Positions 1-7,891 of a stretch of DNA of 7,943 nucleotides are shown one piece after another. Under the pieces are notes generated by a model, which was not told the DNA's origin, searched no databases, and saw only the letters and a program-made list of their open reading frames with translations. Positions within the stretch are counted from its first letter, which is position 1. Each line of letters begins with the position of its first letter. The stretch covers positions 1-7,943 of the forward strand of contig JAEZPL010000404.1 of NCBI GenBank assembly GCA_023413605.1. Reading direction: 5' to 3'. A program made the translations under genes and the position numbers. Source of the DNA: Pseudomonadota bacterium (lineage in GTDB: Bacteria; Pseudomonadota; Alphaproteobacteria; Azospirillales; Azospirillaceae).

Positions 1-738
1 GAGCAGCAGGGCCACCGCGCCGCCGACCAGTTGGGCAGCGTCGCCAACGCCCTGCACAAGGCGGCCGAGCAGCTGAACGAGGAGAACAACGGCACCGCCG
101 CGCGCTACGCCGACCAAGCGGCCGACCGTGTCGAGCAGGTCGCCGACATGCTGCGCAACTCGTCCGTGGACGACATGGTGGGCCAGGTCGAGCGCTTCGC
201 CCGCCGCCAGCCGGAAGTTTTCGTCGGCGCGGCCTTCGCCGTCGGCTTCCTGTTCGCCCGCTTCGTCAAAAGCTCCGGTGAGCGTCGATTTCACGGCCAG
301 TCGCCGTCATCGGGCATGAGTTCGTCGCGCATGAGCTCATCGCACCTCACCGGCCGTTACGGTGACGAGGACCGCGATTACGGCCGTTCATCCACCGGCT
401 CGGGCATGAGCCGCGACACCGGCCGCGGCATGGCCGGCGGCATCGCCGGCTCGGCGCCGGTGAGCAGCGCCACATCCACCAGCTCGGCCACCGGTTCGTC
501 CTCAGGCGCGGATCGCGCCCGGCAGGGCAACTACGCCACGGCCGGCGCCGCCCCGCCCCGCGCCTCCATCAACGCCGCCACCGCCGCGACCAGCGCCGCG
601 CGCACCCGCGACGCCGCGCAGCTGATGGCCGGCGGCTCGCCGGAATCGACGTCGGCCGGCCGGTCCTCCACCTCGTCGGACACGCCGGCCGCCAACACCC
701 CGGTGACCGGCGTCAAGCCCCAGGGGACCCTTCCATGA
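1..738 (+). CDS. Putative membrane-anchored stress-type protein (YqjD/DUF883-like layout), 5' end missing
   Basis: The frame is open from base 1 (EQQGHRAADQ...), so the gene almost certainly begins upstream. The TTG at 31 has no Shine-Dalgarno and is probably internal. At least 245 residues are visible. The first 70 or so are charged, alanine-rich and helical-looking, with a coiled-coil-like stretch (YADQAADRVEQVADML). A hydrophobic segment follows at about residues 71-89 (PEVFVGAAFAVGFLFARF), preceded by RRQ. The remaining 155 or so residues are low-complexity Ser/Thr/Gly/Ala, probably disordered. The helix-then-anchor pattern with a P-x4-G-x-A-x3-G motif resembles the C-terminal anchor of DUF883 proteins (ElaB/YqjD), but the long tail does not. 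Similar alphaproteobacterial proteins are sometimes labelled nutrient deprivation-induced, a name from memory. It overlaps the next gene by ATGA. Function is inferred only: a membrane-tethered stress protein. Confidence 0.72.
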   Translation, partial: EQQGHRAADQLGSVANALHKAAEQLNEENNGTAARYADQAADRVEQVADMLRNSSVDDMVGQVERFARRQPEVFVGAAFAVGFLFARFVKSSGERRFHGQSPSSGMSSSRMSSSHLTGRYGDEDRDYGRSSTGSGMSRDTGRGMAGGIAGSAPVSSATSTSSATGSSSGADRARQGNYATAGAAPPRASINAATAATSAARTRDAAQLMAGGSPESTSAGRSSTSSDTPAANTPVTGVKPQGTLP

Positions 739-1199
739 GCACGGCGGAGGATCGTTCCTACGATCCGCGGCAGGATCGGTCTTATGACCCGCGGCAGGAT
801 CGGCCTCATGACGCGCGGCAGGATCGGCCCATCGCCGGCCTGTTCGCGGATCTGGCGCGCGAGACCACCAACCTCGCGCGTACGGAAATCGAACTGGCAA
901 AGGCCGAACTGACCGAGAAGGCGGGACAGGCGGCGGGGGGCGTCGCCTTCGTCGCCGCCGGCGGGCTGATCGCCTTCGCCGGGGTGCTGGTCCTGCTGGC
1001 CGCCGCCGTCCTGGCCCTGTCGACCGTGGTGGCGCCCTGGCTCGCCGCCGTCATCGTCGGCGTCGTGGTCCTCGCCATCGGCGGCGTTCTGGCCCTGATG
1101 GGCAAGAAGCGCCTCAGCCCCGAGAACCTGCAACCGCAGCGGACAATCGAGACGCTGCGCGACGACAAGCGCTGGGCACGGTCCCAGCTTGCCCGATGA
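735..1199 (+). CDS. Phage_holin_3_6 / YqjE-family two-helix membrane protein
   Basis: This 154-residue protein has the layout of Pfam Phage_holin_3_6 (PF07332), the family of E. coli YqjE. An amphipathic helix lies at about residues 34-65 (LARETTNLARTEIELAKAEL). Two hydrophobic segments follow at about 68-96 and 98-122, joined by a short APW turn. A short basic, polar tail ends in RTIETLRDDKRWARSQ, a usual ending in this family. Both ends are probably cytoplasmic. The start is ATG 735 with AGGGGA at 722-727, and it overlaps the previous stop (ATGA), suggesting translational coupling. Residues 6-32 are a tandem eight-residue repeat rich in D, R and Q that is not part of the domain. Despite the family name there is no endolysin or phage gene nearby, so lysis is an unlikely role. 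It more likely acts with its two neighbours at the inner membrane. Confidence 0.85.
   Translation: MSTAEDRSYDPRQDRSYDPRQDRPHDARQDRPIAGLFADLARETTNLARTEIELAKAELTEKAGQAAGGVAFVAAGGLIAFAGVLVLLAAAVLALSTVVAPWLAAVIVGVVVLAIGGVLALMGKKRLSPENLQPQRTIETLRDDKRWARSQLAR
750..830 (+). repeat. 24-bp in-frame tandem repeat, three full copies plus a partial
   Basis: Copies lie at 750-773, 774-797 and 798-821, with a nine-base partial at 822-830. Each copy encodes eight residues: DRSYDPRQ, DRSYDPRQ, DRPHDARQ, then DRP. Copies 1 and 2 differ at four bases, all third codon positions and all silent. Copies 2 and 3 differ at three bases, all first codon positions and all changing the residue. The unit length keeps frame, so copy number can change without breaking the protein. 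It forms a charged N-terminal extension of the holin-family protein. Confidence 0.9.
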
Positions 1200-1239
1200 G
1201 CGCCCCCCAATGAGCGTCCAAGGAGCGATGGCCCCATGA
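1196..1239 (+). promoter_or_regulatory. Chain of ATGA start-stop overlaps leading into the DUF3618 gene
   Basis: The stop of the holin-family gene (TGA 1197-1199) overlaps ATG 1196. That ATG opens a five-codon frame (MSAPQ) ending at TGA 1211-1213. This stop overlaps ATG 1210, which opens a nine-codon frame (MSVQGAMAP) ending at TGA 1237-1239. That stop overlaps ATG 1236, the chosen start of the next gene. The only good Shine-Dalgarno is AAGGAG at 1220-1225, ten bases before ATG 1236, which supports that start. The linked overlaps could let ribosomes pass by termination-reinitiation. They could also be a by-product of a repeated ATGAGC string, and expression of the mini-frames is not claimed. 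Confidence 0.35.
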
Positions 1240-2162
1240 GCGACCAGCCGAAAGGCGGCGGAGGCCGCGACTACGACGCCCTGCAGCGGGACATCCGCGA
1301 AAGCCAGACGCGGATCACCGAAACGATCGGCGCGCTGCGGAGGAAGACCGAGCGGCTCGTCCCAAGGAATCTAGCCCCACGGAATTTGATGGAGCAAACC
1401 ATGAACCGGATGCACAGCAGCAACAGCGGCGGGCGCGACCAGCGTCGCCACGACCAGGGCTCCTATGGCAGCAATGCGCGCGGCTGGAGTTCGTCGATCG
1501 GCGAGACCGTGCGCGACCACCCGATTCCGTTGGCCCTGATCGGCATCGGCCTCGGCTGGCTCGCTCTGTCGGGCAGCGGCTATGACCGCCGCATCGCGCG
1601 CAGCAGCACGGTCCATTCCGTGCGCGACCGCGCCGGCAGCGCCGCGCAGTATGCCCGCGACACCTTCTACAGCGCCACGGACAGCGTGCGCGACGCGGCC
1701 AGCGACGCCTATGACCGCGCGGGCGAACTGGCCAGCAGCGCGCGTGACAGCATTCCGGGCATGGGCAGCCGCAACTACAGCCCTGGCCGGTCGCAGGCGT
1801 CCTCGCATATGTCCTCGCACGGCGATGGCGGCCGCCACGGCATGATGTCGTCGGAGCGCATGCACAGCGCGACCAGCCGGGTGTGGGAGATGGTGGACGA
1901 CCATCCCCTGGTGGCCGGCGTGGTCGGCGTGGCGCTGGGCGCGGCGATCGGCGCCAGCATCCCCTCCACCCGCTACGAGGACCGCTGGATCGGCGAGTAC
2001 GCCGACGACGCGACCCACCGCGCCAAGGAACTGGCGCAGGAGGCCATGGACCGCGGCACCCGCGCCGCGCGCGCGGCCGTGGACGCGGCCAAGGAGGAAG
2101 TGAGCGAGGTCGTCTCCACCGCGGGCGACGCCGCCCGGGAGGAGGTGCGCAAGCCGTCCTGA
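1236..2162 (+). CDS. DUF3618-domain membrane protein with LEA-like helical repeats
   Basis: This 308-residue protein starts at ATG 1236 behind AAGGAG. Residues about 12-50 match the DUF3618 pattern (ALQRDIRESQTRITETIGAL then R-K and VPRNL), a short helix seen in actinobacterial and alphaproteobacterial membrane proteins of unknown role. A polar linker follows. The first hydrophobic segment is at about 95-113 (HPIPLALIGIGLGWLALSG). Four in-register 11-residue units lie at 127-170, then a Met/Ser/His-rich stretch at 185-212. A second hydrophobic segment is at about 223-243 (HPLVAGVVGVALGAAIGASI). A charged alanine-rich helix from 255 to the end again falls into 11-residue units. Both hydrophobic segments follow a DHP motif, suggesting an internal duplication. 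It is the last gene of the cassette, before a strong terminator. Its function is unknown; membrane binding and stress protection are inference. Confidence 0.8.
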   Translation: MSDQPKGGGGRDYDALQRDIRESQTRITETIGALRRKTERLVPRNLAPRNLMEQTMNRMHSSNSGGRDQRRHDQGSYGSNARGWSSSIGETVRDHPIPLALIGIGLGWLALSGSGYDRRIARSSTVHSVRDRAGSAAQYARDTFYSATDSVRDAASDAYDRAGELASSARDSIPGMGSRNYSPGRSQASSHMSSHGDGGRHGMMSSERMHSATSRVWEMVDDHPLVAGVVGVALGAAIGASIPSTRYEDRWIGEYADDATHRAKELAQEAMDRGTRAARAAVDAAKEEVSEVVSTAGDAAREEVRKPS

Positions 2163-2210
2163 CGACGCTCCCGCGTTTTTGGATTCCCTTCGAGTTCCAC
2201 GCTTGACTTC

Positions 2211-2250
2211 GGCGGTCCCGTGCTTCGGTGCGGGGCCGCCATTTTCTTTT
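2211..2250 (+). terminator. Strong intrinsic terminator with UUCG loop
   Basis: The left arm at 2211-2223 (GGCGGTCCCGTGC) pairs with the right arm at 2228-2240 (GTGCGGGGCCGCC) over all 13 positions, counting three G-U pairs. The loop is TTCG closed by C-G, the especially stable cUUCGg tetraloop. The stem is followed at 2241-2250 by a T-rich run (ATTTTCTTTT). It lies 48 bases past the DUF3618 stop and should separate the membrane cassette from the SUF operon. Confidence 0.93.
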
Positions 2251-2277
2251 TGAATTTCCGGGGTGTGCGGCCCCGAC

Positions 2278-2296
2278 CTGCGGCGGAACGCCGCAG
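2278..2296. repeat. Perfect GC-rich inverted repeat, role unknown
   Basis: The arms CTGCGGCG (2278-2285) and CGCCGCAG (2289-2296) are exact reverse complements around a GAA loop. No T-run follows on the + strand, so it is not a standard terminator. A weaker possible hairpin, CGGGG 2259-2263 with CCCCG 2271-2275, lies just before it. Apart from these I see no gene in 2251-2360. It could be a repeat-family hairpin or a back-up barrier to read-through. Confidence 0.6.
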
Positions 2297-2364
2297 TGCG
2301 CGCCACGCATTCCTGCCATTAAGATACCCGAGCGTTTTCCAAGGACATCCGGCCCCGGTTCCGC

Positions 2365-2394
2365 TTGACAAAGGTCTTATGATGGCCACTTAAT
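2365..2394 (+). promoter_or_regulatory. Sigma70-type promoter of the SUF operon
   Basis: A consensus -35 TTGACA is at 2365-2370. The best-placed -10 is CTTAAT at 2389-2394, four of six matches, with an 18-base spacer. Transcription would start near 2401-2403, inside the palindrome described next, leaving only about 25 bases of leader before the regulator's ATG. The stronger -10-like TATGAT at 2378-2383 is only seven bases from the -35 and cannot pair with it. A strong -35 with a weak -10 covered by an operator suits a repressible promoter. Confidence 0.7.
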
Positions 2395-2413
2395 CAGGAC
2401 TAATTTAGTCCTG
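2395..2413. promoter_or_regulatory. IscR type 1-like operator (19-bp perfect palindrome)
   Basis: The sequence CAGGACTAATTTAGTCCTG has two nine-base arms, exact reverse complements, around a central T at 2404. Positions 2398-2410 fit the E. coli IscR type 1 core GACT-RWWWY-AGTC at every base. The outer bases fit less well: only the last four (GTAT) of the right flank agree. It directly abuts the -10 and covers the likely start of transcription, so a bound Rrf2 protein would block the promoter. The likely ligand is the product of the next gene, giving autoregulation of the whole operon. Confidence 0.8.
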
Positions 2414-2425
2414 TATCGAGATGCC

Positions 2426-2905
2426 ATGATCCGGCTGAGCAAGCTGACCGACTATGCCATCGTCGTCATGAGCGAGATGGCGCGCCACGTGGGCACGGTG
2501 CACACCGTCACCCATCTGGCGGAGCGCACCGGCGTGCCCGCCCCCACGGTGGCCAAGCTGATGAAGGCTCTGACCCCGGCGGGGCTTACGACCTCGCACC
2601 GCGGGGCCGCGGGTGGTTATGCGCTCAGCCGCGCTGCCGAAGCAATATCCATTGCAGAGATCATCACGGCGCTCGACGGCCCCATCGCCCTCACCGCCTG
2701 TGTGGAGGGCGCCGACAGCCAGTGCGGCGTCGAGCGGCTCTGCCCCATGCGCGGCGGCTGGGAAAAGGTCAACCGCGCCATCCGCGGCGCGCTGGAGCAG
2801 GTGACCCTGGCCGACATGATGGGGCCGGTGGGATGGCCGGACGCGAGTCTCGCCGAAGCGGGGCTGAGAGACGAAGCATCCGCACCGACACGGCGCGCCG
2901 TCTGA
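2426..2905 (+). CDS. Rrf2-family SUF operon regulator (IscR/SufR-like, suf_reg_Xantho type)
   Basis: This 159-residue Rrf2-family transcription factor begins MIRLSKLTDYAIVVM, a start typical of the SUF system regulators grouped as TIGR02944. The winged helix spans about residues 1-70. Its recognition helix region is VPAPTVAKLMKAL (37-49) and its wing is SHRGAAGGYALSR (57-69). Cysteines at 92, 100 and 106 lie where IscR holds its [2Fe-2S] cluster (C92, C98, C104 in E. coli), though the first spacing is two residues longer. The last 25 or so residues are a variable tail. ATG 2426 is chosen because the conserved N-terminus starts there; the Shine-Dalgarno is weak (GAG 2418-2420). It probably represses its own operon when clusters are plentiful. 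It is annotated variously as iscR or sufR, so no symbol is assigned. Confidence 0.92.
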   Translation: MIRLSKLTDYAIVVMSEMARHVGTVHTVTHLAERTGVPAPTVAKLMKALTPAGLTTSHRGAAGGYALSRAAEAISIAEIITALDGPIALTACVEGADSQCGVERLCPMRGGWEKVNRAIRGALEQVTLADMMGPVGWPDASLAEAGLRDEASAPTRRAV

Positions 2906-2950
2906 TTTCGGCGCCTTTCTGGAAACGCTTTTAGGGAACGAGAGAAGCAC

Positions 2951-4438
<1,488 letters not shown>

Positions 4439-4471
4439 CCGTCACCACCGGATTGCGAAGGAAGAAGAACG

Positions 4472-5224
<753 letters not shown>

Positions 5225-5227
5225 GCC

Positions 5228-6589
5228 ATGGCAACCACCTTCCCCACCCGCTCCACGGCCCCCAGGGGCTTCGACCCGGCGGCGGCCCGGCCGTTCCTGG
5301 AGCAGTTCGACCGGCTGAAGGCCGACCTGCCCGGCGGTTCCCTGTCCTGGGTGCGCGACCTGCGCGACCAGGGCCGCGCCCGCTTCGCGGAACTCGGCTT
5401 CCCGACCGTGAAGAACGAGTCCTGGCGCTACACCAACCTGCGCGCGCTCGACAAGCTGGCCTTCCAGCCGGCCGTCTCGGCGGAGACCGGCGTCCGCTTC
5501 GACGTTCTGCCGACCGTGCGTGCCGAGGGCACGTCCGGCCCGCGGCTGGTCTTCGTGGACGGCCGCTTCCGGGCGGAGCTGTCCTCCACCGCCGGCCTGC
5601 CGGCGGGCGTGGAACTGCTGAACCTCGCCGACGCGCTGGCCCACAAGCCGGACCTCGTGGGCGAGCATCTGGGCCGGCTCGCGGCGCCCGATGACCTGCC
5701 GCTGGTGGCGCTGAACACCGCTTTCCTGGCGGACGGCCCGGTGCTGCACGTTCCGAAGGGCGTCGAGGTGGCGGAGCCCATCGAACTGGTCTTCGTCTCG
5801 GTCGGCGCCGACGAGCACCCGACCTCCTTCCACCCGCGCTCGCTGATCATCGCGGAGGACGACAGCCGCGTCGTGATCGTGGAGCACCATGTCGGGCTCG
5901 GCACCGGCGCCACGCTGTCGAACGGCGTCGGCGAGGTGTTCGTGGGCGCCAAAGCGTCGGTCCACCACTACAAGGTCCAGCGCGAGCAGACCAACGCCTT
6001 CCACCTGTCGCACATCGCGGCGAAGGTCGGCGGCCACGGCGTCTACGACAACTTCATCCTGACGACGGGCGCCAAGCTGTCGCGCAACGAGGTGCACGGC
6101 ACGCTGGCCGGCGAGCATGCCGACACGCACGTCAGCGGCGCCTACATGGTGCGCGGCGACCAGCATGTGGACACCAGCACCTTCATCGACCACGCCGTGC
6201 CCTGCTGCACCAGCCGCGAGGTCTACAAGGGCGTGATCGACGACACCGCCCGCGCGGTGTTCCAGGGCAAGATCCTGGTGCGCCCCGGCGCCCAGAAGAC
6301 CGACGGCTACCAGCAGAACCGCGCGCTCCTGCTGTCCGACACCGCCGAGATCGACGCCAAGCCGGAGCTGGAGATCTACGCCGACGACGTGAAGTGCAGC
6401 CATGGCGCCACGGCCGGCGAGCTGGACGACGATCAGCTTTTCTACCTGCGCGCCCGCGGCATCGACAAGGACAGCGCCCGCGGCCTGCTGATCGGCGCCT
6501 TCCTGGCCGAGGCCCTGGACGAGATCCCCGAGGAAAGCGTCCGCGAGGCCTTCCAGCGCCACGTCTCCTCCTGGCAGAACGCGCGCTAA
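5228..6589 (+). CDS. sufD: Fe-S cluster assembly protein SufD
   Basis: SufD is the paralogue and partner of SufB in the SufBC2D complex. Cluster nucleation is thought to occur at the SufB-SufD interface, and SufD is also linked to iron supply. The protein has 453 residues, somewhat longer than E. coli SufD (423). Early residues include the conserved NESWRYTNLRAL (63-74). The beta-helix core runs from about 160 to 380. The signature LEIYADDVKCSHGATAG (381-397) has C390 and H392, matching C358 and H360 of E. coli SufD. The C-terminal helical part (DDQLFYLRARGI onward) mirrors that of SufB. ATG 5228 is three bases after the sufC stop, with a modest GAGG at 5213-5216, so it probably depends on coupling to sufC translation. 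Confidence 0.97.
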   Translation: MATTFPTRSTAPRGFDPAAARPFLEQFDRLKADLPGGSLSWVRDLRDQGRARFAELGFPTVKNESWRYTNLRALDKLAFQPAVSAETGVRFDVLPTVRAEGTSGPRLVFVDGRFRAELSSTAGLPAGVELLNLADALAHKPDLVGEHLGRLAAPDDLPLVALNTAFLADGPVLHVPKGVEVAEPIELVFVSVGADEHPTSFHPRSLIIAEDDSRVVIVEHHVGLGTGATLSNGVGEVFVGAKASVHHYKVQREQTNAFHLSHIAAKVGGHGVYDNFILTTGAKLSRNEVHGTLAGEHADTHVSGAYMVRGDQHVDTSTFIDHAVPCCTSREVYKGVIDDTARAVFQGKILVRPGAQKTDGYQQNRALLLSDTAEIDAKPELEIYADDVKCSHGATAGELDDDQLFYLRARGIDKDSARGLLIGAFLAEALDEIPEESVREAFQRHVSSWQNAR

Positions 6590-6604
6590 CAAAGGAAACG
6601 GGAC

Positions 6605-7891
6605 ATGGACACCCAGATCGTGGATCCCACCCTGACCGGCTCCCATAAAAGCGGGTTCGATGTCGAACGCGTCCGCGCCGACTTCCCCGTTCTGTCGCGC
6701 ACCGTGCACGACAAAAAGGGCAAGCCCGGCAAGCCGCTGGTCTATCTGGACAGCGCCGCCTCCGCGCAGAAGCCGCGTCAGGTCATCGACGCCATGACGC
6801 GCTTCCTGGAGGAGGACTATTCCAACATCCACCGGGGCGTCCATTTCCTGTCGCAGACCGCGACCGACCAGTTCGAGGCCGTGCGCGGCAAGGTCGCGCG
6901 CTTCCTGAACGCGCCGTCGGACCGCAACATCGTCTTCACCCGCAGCGCGACCGAGGCCGTCAACCTCGTGGCCCACAGCTATGGCCGCACCTTCCTGTCG
7001 GAAGGCGACGAGGTGATCGTGTCGATCATGGAGCACCACGCCAACATCGTTCCGTGGCAGCTCCTCCAGGCGGAAAAGGGCATCCGCATCAAGGTCGTGC
7101 CGGTGGACGACGACGGCGTGCTCGACCTGAACGCCTTTGAGGATCTGCTGTCCGACCGCACGAAGCTGGTGGCGATGACCCACTGCTCCAACGTGCTGGG
7201 CACGGTCACGCCGGCCAAGACCATCGCGCGCATGGCGCACGAGCGCGGCGTGCCCGTGCTGTTCGACGGCAGCCAGGCCGCCGTGCACGGCGTGGTGGAC
7301 GTGCAGGACATCGATGCCGACTTCTACGTCGTGACCGGACACAAGCTCTACGGCCCGACCGGCACCGGCGTGCTGTACGGCAAGTACGACCTGCTGAAGA
7401 AGATGCCGCCCTACCAGGGCGGCGGCGACATGATCGAAAGCGTCAGCTTCGAAGGCACGACCTTCAAGCCCGCGCCCGCCCGCTTCGAAGCCGGCACCCC
7501 GGCCATCACCGAGGTCATCGGCCTGGGCGTCGCGCTGGACTACATGGAAACGCTGGGCCGCGAGGCCATCGCGGCGCACGAGCACGACCTGCTGCAATAC
7601 GCCACGCAGCAGCTTTCGCAGATCGACGGCCTGCGCATCATCGGCACCGCGCCGGGCAAGGGTCCGATCATCTCCTTTACGCTCGACGGCGTGCATCCGC
7701 ACGACCTCGGCACCATCGTGGACCAGTATGGCGTGGCCGTGCGCGTCGGCCGTCACTGCGCGGAACCGCTGATGGACCGTTTCGGCGTCGGCGCCACGGC
7801 GCGGGCCAGCTTCGCGCTTTACAACACGCGGGCGGAGGCCGACGCTCTGGTCGATTCGGTGATCGCGGTGAAGGAGTTCTTCGGAGCATGA
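6605..7891 (+). CDS. sufS: Cysteine desulfurase SufS (class II)
   Basis: SufS is a pyridoxal phosphate enzyme that turns L-cysteine into L-alanine and leaves a persulfide on its catalytic cysteine, supplying sulfur for cluster assembly. The protein has 428 residues, within the normal range. The PLP lysine is K247 in VTGHKLYGPTG (243-253). H144 in EHHANIVPW and D221/Q224 in FDGSQA belong to the cofactor site. The catalytic cysteine is C385 in RVGRHCAEPLM; many relatives have GHHC here, so R383 is a small variation. H366 in HPHDLG sits 19 residues before the catalytic cysteine, as does the zinc-swapping H342 of Bacillus SufS that pairs with SufU. ATG 6605 follows AAAGGAAA at 6591-6598, 15 bases after sufD ends. 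The stop overlaps the next start (ATGA). Confidence 0.97.
   Translation: MDTQIVDPTLTGSHKSGFDVERVRADFPVLSRTVHDKKGKPGKPLVYLDSAASAQKPRQVIDAMTRFLEEDYSNIHRGVHFLSQTATDQFEAVRGKVARFLNAPSDRNIVFTRSATEAVNLVAHSYGRTFLSEGDEVIVSIMEHHANIVPWQLLQAEKGIRIKVVPVDDDGVLDLNAFEDLLSDRTKLVAMTHCSNVLGTVTPAKTIARMAHERGVPVLFDGSQAAVHGVVDVQDIDADFYVVTGHKLYGPTGTGVLYGKYDLLKKMPPYQGGGDMIESVSFEGTTFKPAPARFEAGTPAITEVIGLGVALDYMETLGREAIAAHEHDLLQYATQQLSQIDGLRIIGTAPGKGPIISFTLDGVHPHDLGTIVDQYGVAVRVGRHCAEPLMDRFGVGATARASFALYNTRAEADALVDSVIAVKEFFGA

Noticed and set aside
31..33. TTG 31 as the start of the first gene
   Set aside because: The frame is open to base 1, no Shine-Dalgarno precedes it, and the helical N-region continues upstream. A gene cut by the window edge fits better.
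735..1199. A prophage lysis cassette suggested by the holin family name
   Set aside because: There is no endolysin, spanin or phage gene beside it. This family is widespread on chromosomes, including E. coli YqjE.
1228..1230. ATG 1228 as the start of the DUF3618 gene
   Set aside because: It is out of frame, reaches a stop after three codons, and is only two bases from the AAGGAG.
2278..2296. The GC hairpin as a second intrinsic terminator
   Set aside because: It has no T-run after the stem on the + strand, and no minus-strand gene is seen that would need one.
1315..2319. Two long minus-strand frames across the DUF3618 gene
   Set aside because: They are Arg/Pro- or Ala/Gly-rich shadows that run through the terminator. 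The + frame has a good ribosome site and recognisable domains.
2378..2383. TATGAT as the -10 of the SUF promoter
   Set aside because: It is only seven bases from TTGACA, and no -35 is found 16-18 bases before it.
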